Shown here one piece after another: positions 36,440 to 45,505 of a stretch of 64,000 bases of DNA. Location of the stretch: positions 1 through 64,000 of the forward strand of contig SCQS01000014.1 of the NCBI GenBank assembly GCA_004299705.1. Direction: 5' to 3'. Position numbers and translations under genes: made by a program. How positions within the stretch are numbered: the stretch's first letter is position 1; every line of letters starts with the position of its first letter. The notes beneath the pieces are model-generated. The model had not been told where the DNA came from. It saw only the letters and a program-made list of their open reading frames with translations, and ran no database searches. This stretch comes from Rhodanobacteraceae bacterium (lineage in GTDB: Bacteria; Pseudomonadota; Gammaproteobacteria; Xanthomonadales; Rhodanobacteraceae).

Positions 36440-36877
36440 ATGAAAACTCGCAACAAGTGGATTGCCGCTTTTGCAATCGGCGCAATGCTGGCATCCGGCA
36501 GTACTTTCGCCGCGATCAACTCCAATGAAGTGCACCTGGCGTTGACCTCACTGAGGCTGGCGCTGGTCAAGATGGGTGTCGCCAATGCGATGCTCTCCAA
36601 TCCGACACCCCCGTCCAGCAACGCCGAGGCACACGTCGCGGCACCTGGCCAGTTGGGCAGCAACGAGATCAACTCGATCCTGGTCGGCAAGGGCGGCGTG
36701 ATCAACGTGTACCTGTCGCCCGCGGTTGGCGTTGCCAACGGCATCCTGCAACTGGTGCCGAAGGTCGTTACCGACAAGCAGGGCAAGAAGGGCGTGCAGT
36801 ACACCTGCTACAGCCCGAACATTCCCGACATCGCGACCGCGGCGCCGGAGTGCACGTATCACGCGGCGAGCAAGTGA
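36440..36877 (+). CDS. Secreted pilin-domain-like protein
   Basis: The protein has 145 residues. A conventional signal peptide (about 1-25, ending TFA-A) is followed by a globular part whose C-terminus (GKGGVINVYLSP, ILQLVPKVV, YTCYSPNIPD, APECTY) resembles the C-terminal domain of type IV major pilins, including a Cys pair (C123, C138). It lacks the prepilin peptidase motif and the N-terminal pilin helix. Function is unknown; a minor-pilin-like or periplasmic role is only a guess. It stands alone between a repeat and GNAT genes. Confidence 0.7.
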   Translation: MKTRNKWIAAFAIGAMLASGSTFAAINSNEVHLALTSLRLALVKMGVANAMLSNPTPPSSNAEAHVAAPGQLGSNEINSILVGKGGVINVYLSPAVGVANGILQLVPKVVTDKQGKKGVQYTCYSPNIPDIATAAPECTYHAASK

Positions 36878-36884
36878 GCGATCG

Positions 36885-37478
36885 ATGCCGAGCGCCGTGC
36901 CATCGCCCGAACCCGTGCTGGAAACCGAACGCCTGATCCTGCGCCTCCCGCAACGCGGGGATTTCGAGCGTTACGCGGAAGCGAAGACGGATCCGGATGG
37001 CACGCGCTACACCAGTGGCGTGCTTTCACGCCCCGAGGCGTGGCGCAAGTTCCTGGAGTATCCCGGGGCGTGGATGCTGCAGGGGTTCGCGATGTTTTCG
37101 GTGGTCGAAAAGTCGAGCGGGCTTTGGATCGGCATCATCGGCCCCTGGCAGCCTGAGGGCTGGCAGGGCACGGAAGTGGGCTGGTCGCTGCACCGGTCCG
37201 CCTGGGGCAAGGGCTACGCTTACGAGGCCGCGGAAGCCGCGATCGATTGGAGCTTCGATGTGCTCGGGTGGCAGGAAGTCATCCACTCGATCAATCCCGA
37301 CAACGTTCGCTCGCAAGCGTTGGCGCAACGATTGGGCTCGCGCAAGCGCGGGTCGTGCAGCTTGCCGCCACCACGCGAAAACGTGACCGTGGATATCTGG
37401 GGCCAGACGCGCGAGGAGTGGTTGGCGCGCCGCGCCCGACAGCAATCATCCGATCACCAGGCAACTCGCGCTCCATGA
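36885..37478 (+). CDS. RimJ/RimL-type GNAT acetyltransferase (first of two)
   Basis: The protein has 197 residues. ETERLILRLPQRGDFERY at the N-terminus and GTEVGWSLHRSAWGKGYAYEAAEAAI (acetyl-CoA motif) mark the RimJ/RimL-like GNAT family. The target is unknown. ATG 36885 is preferred; the longer frame is a shadow of the gene before. Its stop overlaps the start of a paralogue with the same layout. Confidence 0.88.
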   Translation: MPSAVPSPEPVLETERLILRLPQRGDFERYAEAKTDPDGTRYTSGVLSRPEAWRKFLEYPGAWMLQGFAMFSVVEKSSGLWIGIIGPWQPEGWQGTEVGWSLHRSAWGKGYAYEAAEAAIDWSFDVLGWQEVIHSINPDNVRSQALAQRLGSRKRGSCSLPPPRENVTVDIWGQTREEWLARRARQQSSDHQATRAP

Positions 37479-38029
37479 TCGACACCGGACTCACGCTGGA
37501 AACAGGAAGGCTGATCCTGCGCGTGCCGCAGCGCGCGGACTTCGAGGGCTGGGCCAGGCTCGGCAGGGATGCAGAGGCCATGCGGCACCTCGGCGGCACG
37601 AAATCGGCATTCGAAGCCTGGCGGCATTTCCTGGCGAACGTCGGTTCCTGGCGCATCCTTGGCTTCGGGCCGTTCTCGGTGATCCGCAAAGCCGACGGTC
37701 AGTGGATCGGCAGGATCGGCCCGCTGCACCCGGAAGGCTGGCCCGGAGACGAGATCGGCTGGACGCTGGCGCGCGAGGCGTGGGGCTGCGGCTACGCGAC
37801 CGAAGCCGCGACGGCCGCCATCGACTGGGCCTTCGCCAGCCTCGGCTGGACGAGCATCATCCATTGCATCGCGCCGGACAACACCGCTTCGCAAGCCGTC
37901 GCCAAGCGCCTGGGCTCGACCCTGCAGGGTGTGGGTCGCCTGCCTGTGCCGCATGACCAGGATCCCATCGAAATCTGGGGCCAGACGCGCGAGGAATGGT
38001 TCGCGCGCCGTGCAGCCCGCACAGTCTGA
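37475..38029 (+). CDS. RimJ/RimL-type GNAT acetyltransferase (second of two)
   Basis: The protein has 184 residues and is clearly paralogous to the preceding one: ETGRLILRVPQRADFEGW, GDEIGWTLAREAWGCGYATEA, and the identical ending IWGQTREEWFARRA. The ATG overlaps the upstream stop (ATGA). The pair probably arose by tandem duplication and is co-translated. The E1 gene follows after 11 bases, so all three may form one operon. Confidence 0.88.
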   Translation: MIDTGLTLETGRLILRVPQRADFEGWARLGRDAEAMRHLGGTKSAFEAWRHFLANVGSWRILGFGPFSVIRKADGQWIGRIGPLHPEGWPGDEIGWTLAREAWGCGYATEAATAAIDWAFASLGWTSIIHCIAPDNTASQAVAKRLGSTLQGVGRLPVPHDQDPIEIWGQTREEWFARRAARTV

Positions 38030-38040
38030 AACCCATCGCC

Positions 38041-40320
38041 ATGAACGCCATCAAGACTCCCGTTCCCGCCCGGCACAAGGGCTTCAATCGCGCCGAAATC
38101 GTCGATCAGAACTTCACCGAGTTCGTGCGCGGATGGCGGGGCGATGCGCGCCGTGCGCCACGCGATGACAACCCGGTGTTGCCGGGTAGCGCGTGCACGG
38201 CGGCCGATTTTCGCGCGCTGCTGGAATCGCAGTTGATCTCGCGGCACCTGGATTTGATGGCGCGCGTGCTGCGCGTGCAGAACAAGGTGTTCTACACCAT
38301 CGGCTCGTCGGGCCACGAAGGCAATGCGATGGTGGCGCGGCTGACGCGCCACACCGACCCCGCGTTCCTGCACTATCGCTCGGGCGCGTTCATGGCCGAG
38401 CGTTTCCGCAAGTTGCCGGGCATGGACCCGGTGATGGATTCGGCGCTGTCGTTCGCGGCCAGCAGCGAGGACCCGGCGTCCGGCGGGCGCCACAAGGTTT
38501 GGGGTTCGAAGCCACTGTGGGTGTTGCCGCAGACTTCCACGATCGCATCACACTTGCCCAAGGCGCTGGGTACCGCGATCGCGATCGAACAGGCGCAACG
38601 CATCCGCCACGCGCTGCCGGTGCCGAACGATTCCATCGCGATCTGCTCGTTCGGCGATGCGTCCAGCAACCACGCCACCGCGCAGACCGCTTTCAATGCG
38701 GCCGGCTGGACGGCCTACCAGCGCCTGCCCGCGCCGGTACTGTTCGTGTGCGAGGACAACGGCATCGGCATTTCGGTGAAGACACCCTCGGGCTGGATCG
38801 CCAACAACTTCGCCGATCGCAAGGATCTCGATTACTTCTTCGCCGACGGCCTCGACCTCGCCGAAGGCTACGCCGAGGTACAACGCGCGATCGAGCATTG
38901 CCGCAGCACGCGCCGCCCGACCTTCCTGCATTTGCGCACCACGCGCCTGACCGGCCACGCCGGCACCGACTTCGAGATCGAGTGGCGCAGCTTCGAGGAA
39001 TTGATGGCGCTGGAAGCCACCGATCCGCTGCTGCGCTCGGCGGCGATCGCGCTGGAGTCGGGCTTGTACACGCAGGATGCCCTGCTGGAACTTTACGAGT
39101 CCACCCGCAAACGCTGTTTCGCGGCGGCCGAAGAAGCCGACCATCGCCCGAAACTGGAAACACTCGCCGAGGTGATGCAACCGCTGGCGCCGTACACGCC
39201 GCAAGCCGTCAAGGCCGAAGCCGAACGCACCGACTACGCCGACCGGCGCGCGGTGGCGTTTGGCGGCGCCGACAAGCTGCCGGAGAAGTTGCCACCGCGG
39301 CACCTCGCTTTGCAGATCAACGCCGCGCTGCACGACCTGCTGGCGAAGTATCCCGAGTCGCTGCTGTTCGGCGAGGACGTCGCCCAGAAGGGCGGGGTGT
39401 ATACCGTCACCAAGGGGCTGTACAAGGCGTTCAAGGGCGCGCGTGTGTTCAACACGCTGCTGGACGAAACCACAATCCTGGGCCTGGCGCAGGGTTATGC
39501 CAACATGGGCATGCTGCCCATTCCGGAAATCCAGTACCTCGCGTATCTGCACAACGCGGCGGATCAGATTCGCGGCGAAGCGGCATCGCTGCAGTTCTTC
39601 TCCAACGACCAGTATCGCAATCCGATGCTGGTACGGATCGCGTCGCTCGGCTATCAGAAGGGTTTCGGCGGGCACTTCCACAACGACAACTCGGTCGCCG
39701 CCTTGCGCGACATTCCGGGGCTCATTGTCGGTTGTCCCTCGCGTGGCGACGATGCCGCGACGATGCTGCGCACGCTGGCCGCGCTGGCGAAAGTGGATGG
39801 CCGCGTGTGCGCGTTCCTGGAACCGATCGCGCTGTACATGACGAAAGACCTGTACGAACACGGTGACGGCCAATGGCAGTTCGGCTACCCCGCGCCGGGC
39901 GAGGCGATGCCGCTGGGCGAGGGCCGCGTCTACAACGAAAAGGCCAGGGACCTGGTGGTTTTCACCTTCGGTAACGGCGTGCCAATGGCGCTGCGCGCCG
40001 CGCGCGAAATCGAAAAGCAACACAAGTGGAAGGTGCGCGTGGTCGACCTGCGCTGGCTGGTGCCGCTCAACGAGAAGTTCATCGTCGCGCAGGCGAAAAC
40101 CGCGAGGCGCATCATCGTGCTGGACGAGGGTCGCCACAGCGCTGGCGTGGGCGAGGGCATCATCACCGCGATCGTCGAAGGCGGCCTGGGTGCCACGCCG
40201 ATCGAGCGTGTGGTCGGCGCCGATACCTACACGCCGCTCGCGGGCGCTGCGTTGCTGGTGTTGCCGGGCGACGCCGACGTGGTGGCAGCCGCCGACAAAC
40301 TCTCCAGAACCTTGGAGTGA
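38041..40320 (+). CDS. Fused alpha/beta 2-oxoacid dehydrogenase E1 component
   Basis: The protein has 759 residues. The N-terminal half (about 1-370) is an E1-alpha domain with the thiamine diphosphate segment CSFGDASSNHATAQTAFN. The C-terminal half (about 420-750) is an E1-beta transketolase-like domain: LLFGEDVAQKGGVYTVTKGL and FLEPIALYMTKDLYEHGDG. The two parts are normally separate subunits in branched-chain-type E1 enzymes; here they are one chain. No E2/E3 genes are adjacent, so partners and substrate are uncertain. Branched-chain 2-oxoacids are the best guess. Confidence 0.9.
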   Translation: MNAIKTPVPARHKGFNRAEIVDQNFTEFVRGWRGDARRAPRDDNPVLPGSACTAADFRALLESQLISRHLDLMARVLRVQNKVFYTIGSSGHEGNAMVARLTRHTDPAFLHYRSGAFMAERFRKLPGMDPVMDSALSFAASSEDPASGGRHKVWGSKPLWVLPQTSTIASHLPKALGTAIAIEQAQRIRHALPVPNDSIAICSFGDASSNHATAQTAFNAAGWTAYQRLPAPVLFVCEDNGIGISVKTPSGWIANNFADRKDLDYFFADGLDLAEGYAEVQRAIEHCRSTRRPTFLHLRTTRLTGHAGTDFEIEWRSFEELMALEATDPLLRSAAIALESGLYTQDALLELYESTRKRCFAAAEEADHRPKLETLAEVMQPLAPYTPQAVKAEAERTDYADRRAVAFGGADKLPEKLPPRHLALQINAALHDLLAKYPESLLFGEDVAQKGGVYTVTKGLYKAFKGARVFNTLLDETTILGLAQGYANMGMLPIPEIQYLAYLHNAADQIRGEAASLQFFSNDQYRNPMLVRIASLGYQKGFGGHFHNDNSVAALRDIPGLIVGCPSRGDDAATMLRTLAALAKVDGRVCAFLEPIALYMTKDLYEHGDGQWQFGYPAPGEAMPLGEGRVYNEKARDLVVFTFGNGVPMALRAAREIEKQHKWKVRVVDLRWLVPLNEKFIVAQAKTARRIIVLDEGRHSAGVGEGIITAIVEGGLGATPIERVVGADTYTPLAGAALLVLPGDADVVAAADKLSRTLE

Positions 40321-40322
40321 CC

Positions 40323-40871
40323 ATGAACATCCTTGCGAAACTTGCCGTGGTTGGGTTGTCTGGCTTGGCCTGCGCCGCTTGTTCCAGCAATCGGGGCGCA
40401 CCGCCGCCGCTTGCTTCCGCACCCGTCGCATCCAGCCCGGCTGCACCCGCTGCGTCGGCGATCCCTATGCAGGCGCCGGCATCGGGTGCATTGTCCGCCG
40501 CACCCATCGCGCCGCCGAGCAACGGGCCGGCGCTCAGCGTCATCCTGCAGCGGCCGAGTTTCGCCAAGGCTTTCGCGGCCATGGACGGCGCGTCTTCGCT
40601 GCCGGCGTGGGCGAAATCCGGCAATACCGCCGCGCCCACGTCGAAGGTGCAGGTGGACGGTCAAGAGATGTGGCTGGCGCATGGATGCGAGACGACGAGT
40701 TGCCAGACGGGCCAATTGTTCCTGCTGGTCGAGCCCGCGACGCACACGATGCAGGGTCTGTTGGTGGAAACCACGGGCAGTGCGGGGGCGTCCGTGCAAA
40801 AGTTCACCTGGCTCGGCAAGCCGGATGCCGCGACCCAGACTTTCCTCAAGGGCCAGCTCGCGCACGATTGA
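40323..40871 (+). CDS. Ivy-like lysozyme inhibitor (probable lipoprotein)
   Basis: The protein has 182 residues. The N-terminus has a signal with a lipobox-like Cys (LACAACSS; Cys17 or Cys20), then a Pro/Ala/Ser-rich linker. The rest follows the Ivy pattern: PSFAKAF..., LPAWAKSG, then GCETTSC (Cys122-Cys127), where the lysozyme-plugging loop of Ivy reads CKPHDC, then FLLVEPATHTMQGLL and FTWLGKP. Ivy proteins protect the periplasm from lysozyme and may control autolysins. The loop here lacks the His. It starts two bases after the E1 stop. Confidence 0.78.
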   Translation: MNILAKLAVVGLSGLACAACSSNRGAPPPLASAPVASSPAAPAASAIPMQAPASGALSAAPIAPPSNGPALSVILQRPSFAKAFAAMDGASSLPAWAKSGNTAAPTSKVQVDGQEMWLAHGCETTSCQTGQLFLLVEPATHTMQGLLVETTGSAGASVQKFTWLGKPDAATQTFLKGQLAHD

Positions 40872-40908
40872 AACCGTGTGATACCTCAGTTTGAAATTTT
40901 CGTTCGTC

Positions 40909-41023
40909 CCCGGATCGAGTCCGGGGCAGGCTCTGAGCGTAGGTGTGCAGCGCCGAAGTCGAAGGATGACGGCACGGCGCTTCGACTTCTCGGCCTGCAG
41001 GCCGCTACGCTCAGCGCGAACGG
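40909..41023. repeat. GTTCGTC...GCGCGAACGG intergenic repeat (40.9 kb)
   Basis: The segment holds CCCCGGATCGAGTCCGGGG (a 19-base palindrome-like stem), GCGCCGAAGTCGAAGGATGAC, and GCTACGCTCAGCGCGAACGG. The last phrase matches the end of the repeat at 26.5-26.6 kb. It fills part of the 300-base gap between the Ivy-like gene and the MFS gene. Confidence 0.6.
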
Positions 41024-41171
41024 ATATTCAGGATTTCACACTGAGGCATTGCCCAATGCATAGCTGCTCGCGCCGATGGCGCGCTCTGCGATAATGGGCG
41101 GGTACGGCGTGCGCGCGGTTGCCAGCGTGCCGCCGGTTGCACTGGAACGCAGCCATCCCGCGAGTGACGAC

Positions 41172-42452
41172 ATGAGCTTGAACCCAGCAACGCCCGACCA
41201 GCGGGTCGAAGCGGCGCGCGGGCACGTCGTGTCCGGCACGTCGCAGGTTGCAACGCACAGTCCGACACGCTTCAGCGTGATCGGCGGCGTCAGCTTCGTG
41301 CATGTCTTGAACGACATGATGCAATCGGTGATCGTCGCGATCTATCCGATGCTGAAGGGCGAGTTCCACCTCGACTTTTTCCAGATCGGCGCGATCACGC
41401 TGACCTTCCAGTTGACCGCTTCGCTGCTGCAGCCGATCGTCGGCATGGTCACCGACAAGCATCCGTTGCCGTTCTCGCTGCCGGTCGGCATGTGCTTCAC
41501 CTTGAGCGGCCTGTTGCTGCTTTCCGTCGCACCGACCTACCCGATCCTGCTGCTGGCGGTGGCGCTGATCGGTTGCGGGTCTTCCATTTTTCACCCCGAA
41601 TCCGCGCGGGTCGCGCGCATGGCCTCGGGCGGACGCTACAGCCTTGCGCAGTCGCTGTTCCAGATCGGCGGCAACACCGGTCAGGCATTGGGCCCGGTGC
41701 TGGTGGCGGCGATCGTGCTGCAGCACACGCGCACCGAAGTGCACTGGTTCGGACTGCTGGCGCTGCTCGGGATCGTGGTGCTGTTGCAGGTCAGCCGCTG
41801 GTACCACAAACACATCGAAGAACGCGTGGCCAAACGTCAGGCAGGCGACAAACCGCTGTTCCCCGCCGCGCTGGTGCGCCGCACGGTCGGTGTGCTGTTC
41901 GTGCTGATGTTCTCCAAGTTCTTTTACCTCGCCAGCATCAGCAGTTATTACGAGTTCTACCTGATCCACCGATTCCATTTGTCGGCGCATGTGGCCGCCT
42001 ACCTGCTGGGCGTGTTCCTGTTCGCGGTCGCGGGCGGCACCCTGATCGGCGGGTTCCTGGGCGACCGCATCGGCCGCAAGAAGGTGATCTGGTTTTCCAT
42101 CCTCGGCTGCGCGCCTTTCACGCTGGCGCTGCCGTATGTCGGATTGACCGCGACCGTGGCCTTGAGCATCGTGATCGGGCTGATCCTGTCGTCGGCGTTC
42201 CCTGCGATCATCGTGTACGCGCAGGACATGCTGACGCACCGGATCGGCATGGTGTCCGGCTTGTTCTACGGATTCAGTTTCGGCCTTGGCGGCATCGGCG
42301 CCGCGGTGCTGGGCGTGGTCGCGGATCACTTCGGCATCGTGTTCGTGTACCAGGTGTGCGCGTTCCTGCCGCTGCTTGGGTTGCTGGCGATGTTCCTGCC
42401 CGATGTGCGGCCGCCGGGGCATGCGTCGGTCGCCGCGAAATCGGCGGCGTAG
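41172..42452 (+). CDS. fsr: MFS transporter, fosmidomycin-resistance (Fsr) type
   Basis: The protein has 426 residues with twelve predicted membrane helices. The N-terminus of helix 1 (GGVSFVHVLNDMMQSVIVAIYP) and SSIFHPESARVARMASGGR after helix 4 are typical of Fsr proteins. These are drug-proton antiporters of the major facilitator family. ATG 41172 is preferred; an upstream frame continues but has no homology. Substrate in this organism is unknown. Confidence 0.88.
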   Translation: MSLNPATPDQRVEAARGHVVSGTSQVATHSPTRFSVIGGVSFVHVLNDMMQSVIVAIYPMLKGEFHLDFFQIGAITLTFQLTASLLQPIVGMVTDKHPLPFSLPVGMCFTLSGLLLLSVAPTYPILLLAVALIGCGSSIFHPESARVARMASGGRYSLAQSLFQIGGNTGQALGPVLVAAIVLQHTRTEVHWFGLLALLGIVVLLQVSRWYHKHIEERVAKRQAGDKPLFPAALVRRTVGVLFVLMFSKFFYLASISSYYEFYLIHRFHLSAHVAAYLLGVFLFAVAGGTLIGGFLGDRIGRKKVIWFSILGCAPFTLALPYVGLTATVALSIVIGLILSSAFPAIIVYAQDMLTHRIGMVSGLFYGFSFGLGGIGAAVLGVVADHFGIVFVYQVCAFLPLLGLLAMFLPDVRPPGHASVAAKSAA

Positions 42453-42544
42453 TCGGGGTTCGCCATCATCGGACGCCCATGCGGCCCACTTGCGAAACCG
42501 CGTACCATTGCCGGTTCGTGTGGTGACTTGTGCCCCGGCAGCCG

Positions 42545-43462
42545 ATGACCAACGATCGCACCCAACCGTCTGATCCGGATTCGAGGCGCCTGATCGTCCG
42601 CAGGTATGCGATTGTCGCGGCGATCCTGATTGCGATCGCACTGAGCAACGCCTTCAGCGAGCACACGGATTTGGCCAGTTTCGGCGATGCGCTGCCGCTG
42701 TGGAAACCGCTGGTGTGGGAGTTTTCCAGCGTGATCCTCGTGGGCGCGTTGATTCCTGTGCTGGCCTGGTTCAATCGACGGTTCCCCATCGCCGTCCGCC
42801 GCTGGTACCGCGCGGCGCCGATCCACCTGCTCGCGACGCTCCCGTTCTCGATCGTGCACGTGGCCGGCATGGTGGGCCTGCGCTCGCTGGCTTACGCCAT
42901 CGTCGGAGAGACGTACCACTTCGGGCCGGTGTTGCCGAACTGGCTGTACGAATACCGCAAGGATTTCGTGACGTATTGGGTGATCCTGGCTTTTTTGTGC
43001 CTGTCCGAAGCGTGGCGGTATTGGCGTGCGATGCAGATGGCGCGGTCCACCCCGGCGCCGGCGACGCCAGCGCAGGTGCGGGAAAGTATGCCGGTGCGCC
43101 CGGACAAACTGGTGGTGCGCAAGCTCAACCGCGAGTTCATCCTCGATACCGCCGACATCGTGCGCGTGGAATCCGACGGCAATTACGTGACCGTCCATGC
43201 GAACGGCGCGACTTACCAGTTGCGCGGAACGCTTGCCGGCCTGTCGAAACGGCTGGACGATCGCCGTTTCGTGCAGGTCCATCGCAGCCAGGTGGTCAAC
43301 ATCGACCACATCCGCGAGATCCAGCCTTGGGACCATGGTGACTACCGTGTGCTGCTGAAGGATGGCAACGTGGTCAATTTCAGTCGCCGCTACCGTGCGC
43401 GGCTGCAGCAACTGTTCGAGCCGCCCGCCGAAGCCCGCCCGGAGAGCGCCGCTCGTCACTGA
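42545..43462 (+). CDS. Membrane-bound LytTR-family transcription regulator
   Basis: The protein has about 305 residues. Four predicted transmembrane helices occupy the first ~170 residues. A C-terminal LytTR DNA-binding domain (about 190-292) has the pattern IVRVESDGNYVTVHANG, RFVQVHRSQVVNIDHI, and VNFSRRYRARLQQLF. ATG 42545 or a GTG five codons upstream could be the start. Targets are unknown; neighbouring transport and flavoprotein genes are candidates. Confidence 0.88.
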   Translation: MTNDRTQPSDPDSRRLIVRRYAIVAAILIAIALSNAFSEHTDLASFGDALPLWKPLVWEFSSVILVGALIPVLAWFNRRFPIAVRRWYRAAPIHLLATLPFSIVHVAGMVGLRSLAYAIVGETYHFGPVLPNWLYEYRKDFVTYWVILAFLCLSEAWRYWRAMQMARSTPAPATPAQVRESMPVRPDKLVVRKLNREFILDTADIVRVESDGNYVTVHANGATYQLRGTLAGLSKRLDDRRFVQVHRSQVVNIDHIREIQPWDHGDYRVLLKDGNVVNFSRRYRARLQQLFEPPAEARPESAARH

Positions 43463-43550
43463 ATGACTCCGTTGGTCACCTTTGGGGTTGCGGCCCATCT
43501 GCCCGGCGCTATCGTCGCGGGCTGTCGCCTGGCGGTTGAAAGGGAAGGCC

Positions 43551-45377
43551 ATGAAAAGACGTGAACTGCTGAAATGGATGGGGGTGGCGCCCTTGCTCGG
43601 GGCGCTTGCCGTGGGCTTCCCGGAGGTCTTGCGAGCGGGTACCACCGCAATTGCGCGAACCCTGCGGCGGGTGCGTCCCGGCGAGGCCGGCTGGCCATCG
43701 GCGGCCGAATGGGAAGCCTTGAACAGGCAGGTTGGCGGGCGGCTGATGAAGTTGGCCGACCCGCTGGCGGCCTGCCGTGCCGATCCCGCCGGGCAAGCCT
43801 GCGGCGATTTTTTTCAGGCGATCCGCAATCCGTATTACATCCTCGACCACGCCAACCTGACCCAGACGTCGGGCTGGGTCGATGCCTGGACTTCGAAACC
43901 GAGCGCCTATGCGGTCGCGGCGGAAAGCGCGGCCGACGTCGCGGCTGCCGTGAACTTCGCGCGCGAGCACAAGCTGCGGCTGGTGGTGAAGGGCGCGGGC
44001 CACAGCTACCAGGGCACATCGGATGCGCCGGATTCACTGCTGGTCTGGACGCATCCCATGCAGGACATCGTGATGCACGACGCATTCGTGCCGCAAGGTT
44101 GTGCGGGCAAGGTAAAACCGCAGCCGGCGGTCAGCGTGGGCGCCGGACAAATCTGGGGACATACCTACGAAGCGGTGACGCCCAAGGGTGGTCGCTACGT
44201 GCAGGGCGGCGGCTGCCTGACGGTGGGCGTCGCCGGACTGGTCAGCAGCGGCGGCTTCGGCAGTTGGTCGAAGCGCTACGGCACCGCCGCGTCGAGCCTG
44301 CTGGAAGCCGAGGTCGTCACCGCCGACGGCAAGATCCGTACCGTCAACGCCTGCAACGACCCCGACCTGTTCTGGGCCCTGAAGGGCGGCGGTGGCGGCA
44401 GTTTCGGAGTGATCACGCGGCTGACCTTGCGCACGCATGAATTGCCGAAATTCTTTGGCGTGGTCAATGCCACCATCGAGTCGAATACAGACGACGCCTA
44501 TCGACGCCTGATTGCGCGCTTCGTCGACTTCTATCGCGAGCACCTGTTCAACGCGCACTGGGGCGAGACGGTTCATTTCACCGCGAAGAACCACTTCCGC
44601 GTCAGCATGGCGTTTCAGGGATTGGACAAGACGCAGGCCGAAGCCGCGTGGAAGCCATTCTTCGATTTCGTGAAGGCGTCGCCCAAGGACTACAAAATCA
44701 CGGCGCCGATGATGGTGGCCGCAGCGCCCGCGCGCGCGATGTGGAACCCGGAGGTTCTACGCAAAATACCCGGCGTGGTCGTTGCGGATTCACGTCCGAA
44801 TGCGCCGCTCGACAACATCGTGTGGGCCGGTGATGCGGAGCAATCAGGCATGGTGCTCACCAGTTACGCCTCGGCTTGGTTGCCGCAATCGTTGTTGCAA
44901 CCGGCTCGCCAGAAGGACCTGGTCGATGCGTTGTTCGCATTCACGCGGGAATTTTGGGTAGAGCTGCATTGCAACAAGGGCTTGGCTGGCGGACAGCCGG
45001 GTGCCGTCGCGGCGGCGCGCGACACCGCGACCAACCCGCAAGTCATGGATGCCTTCGCGCTGGCGATCGCGGGCAGCATTGCAGATCCGGCGTTTCCCGG
45101 TATCCCCGGCCACGAACCGGATGTCGTCGCCGCACGCAAGGACGCCAAGGCCTGCACCAAGGCGATGCAGGATTTGTACAAGATCGCACCCGATGCGGGC
45201 TCCTACGTCTCCGAAAGCGATTTTTTCCTCAAGGACTGGCAGCGCGCGTTCTGGGGTTCCAACTATCCGCGGCTGCTGGCGGTGAAAACGCGCTACGATC
45301 CGGACGGTTTGTTCACCGTGCACCACGGCGTCGGGTCGGAAGACTGGAGCGCGGACGGGTTCACGCGAGTGGCTTGA
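43551..45377 (+). CDS. Tat-exported FAD-dependent oxidase, berberine-bridge type
   Basis: The protein has 608 residues. MKRRELLKWMGVAPLLGAL is a twin-arginine signal. The FAD-binding domain of the VAO/PCMH family has VKGAGHSYQG with His151 and GGGCLTVGVAG with Cys222, the residues that bind FAD covalently in bicovalent enzymes. The C-terminal BBE segment NYPRLLAVKTRYDPDGLFTVHHGVG is present. It probably oxidises a sugar or a small alcohol in the periplasm; the substrate is unknown. Long inserts around 330-500 exceed ordinary family length. Confidence 0.87.
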   Translation: MKRRELLKWMGVAPLLGALAVGFPEVLRAGTTAIARTLRRVRPGEAGWPSAAEWEALNRQVGGRLMKLADPLAACRADPAGQACGDFFQAIRNPYYILDHANLTQTSGWVDAWTSKPSAYAVAAESAADVAAAVNFAREHKLRLVVKGAGHSYQGTSDAPDSLLVWTHPMQDIVMHDAFVPQGCAGKVKPQPAVSVGAGQIWGHTYEAVTPKGGRYVQGGGCLTVGVAGLVSSGGFGSWSKRYGTAASSLLEAEVVTADGKIRTVNACNDPDLFWALKGGGGGSFGVITRLTLRTHELPKFFGVVNATIESNTDDAYRRLIARFVDFYREHLFNAHWGETVHFTAKNHFRVSMAFQGLDKTQAEAAWKPFFDFVKASPKDYKITAPMMVAAAPARAMWNPEVLRKIPGVVVADSRPNAPLDNIVWAGDAEQSGMVLTSYASAWLPQSLLQPARQKDLVDALFAFTREFWVELHCNKGLAGGQPGAVAAARDTATNPQVMDAFALAIAGSIADPAFPGIPGHEPDVVAARKDAKACTKAMQDLYKIAPDAGSYVSESDFFLKDWQRAFWGSNYPRLLAVKTRYDPDGLFTVHHGVGSEDWSADGFTRVA

Positions 45378-45505
45378 AATCCGGGTTCGCGGGAACCACA
45401 AAACATGGGTAATGGTCTGTTTCTGGCGGCTTTGCTGCGCCTCCATTACAGTGGCGCAGTGCCGGCTGCGGCCGGCCGCGTTTCCCCGTTCGAGTGAGAA
45501 TTCCC

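Noticed and set aside
38548-40446. 632-codon minus-strand frame opposite the E1 gene
   Set aside because: The plus strand has clear thiamine-enzyme motifs over the whole length; the antisense protein is Arg/Gln-rich noise.
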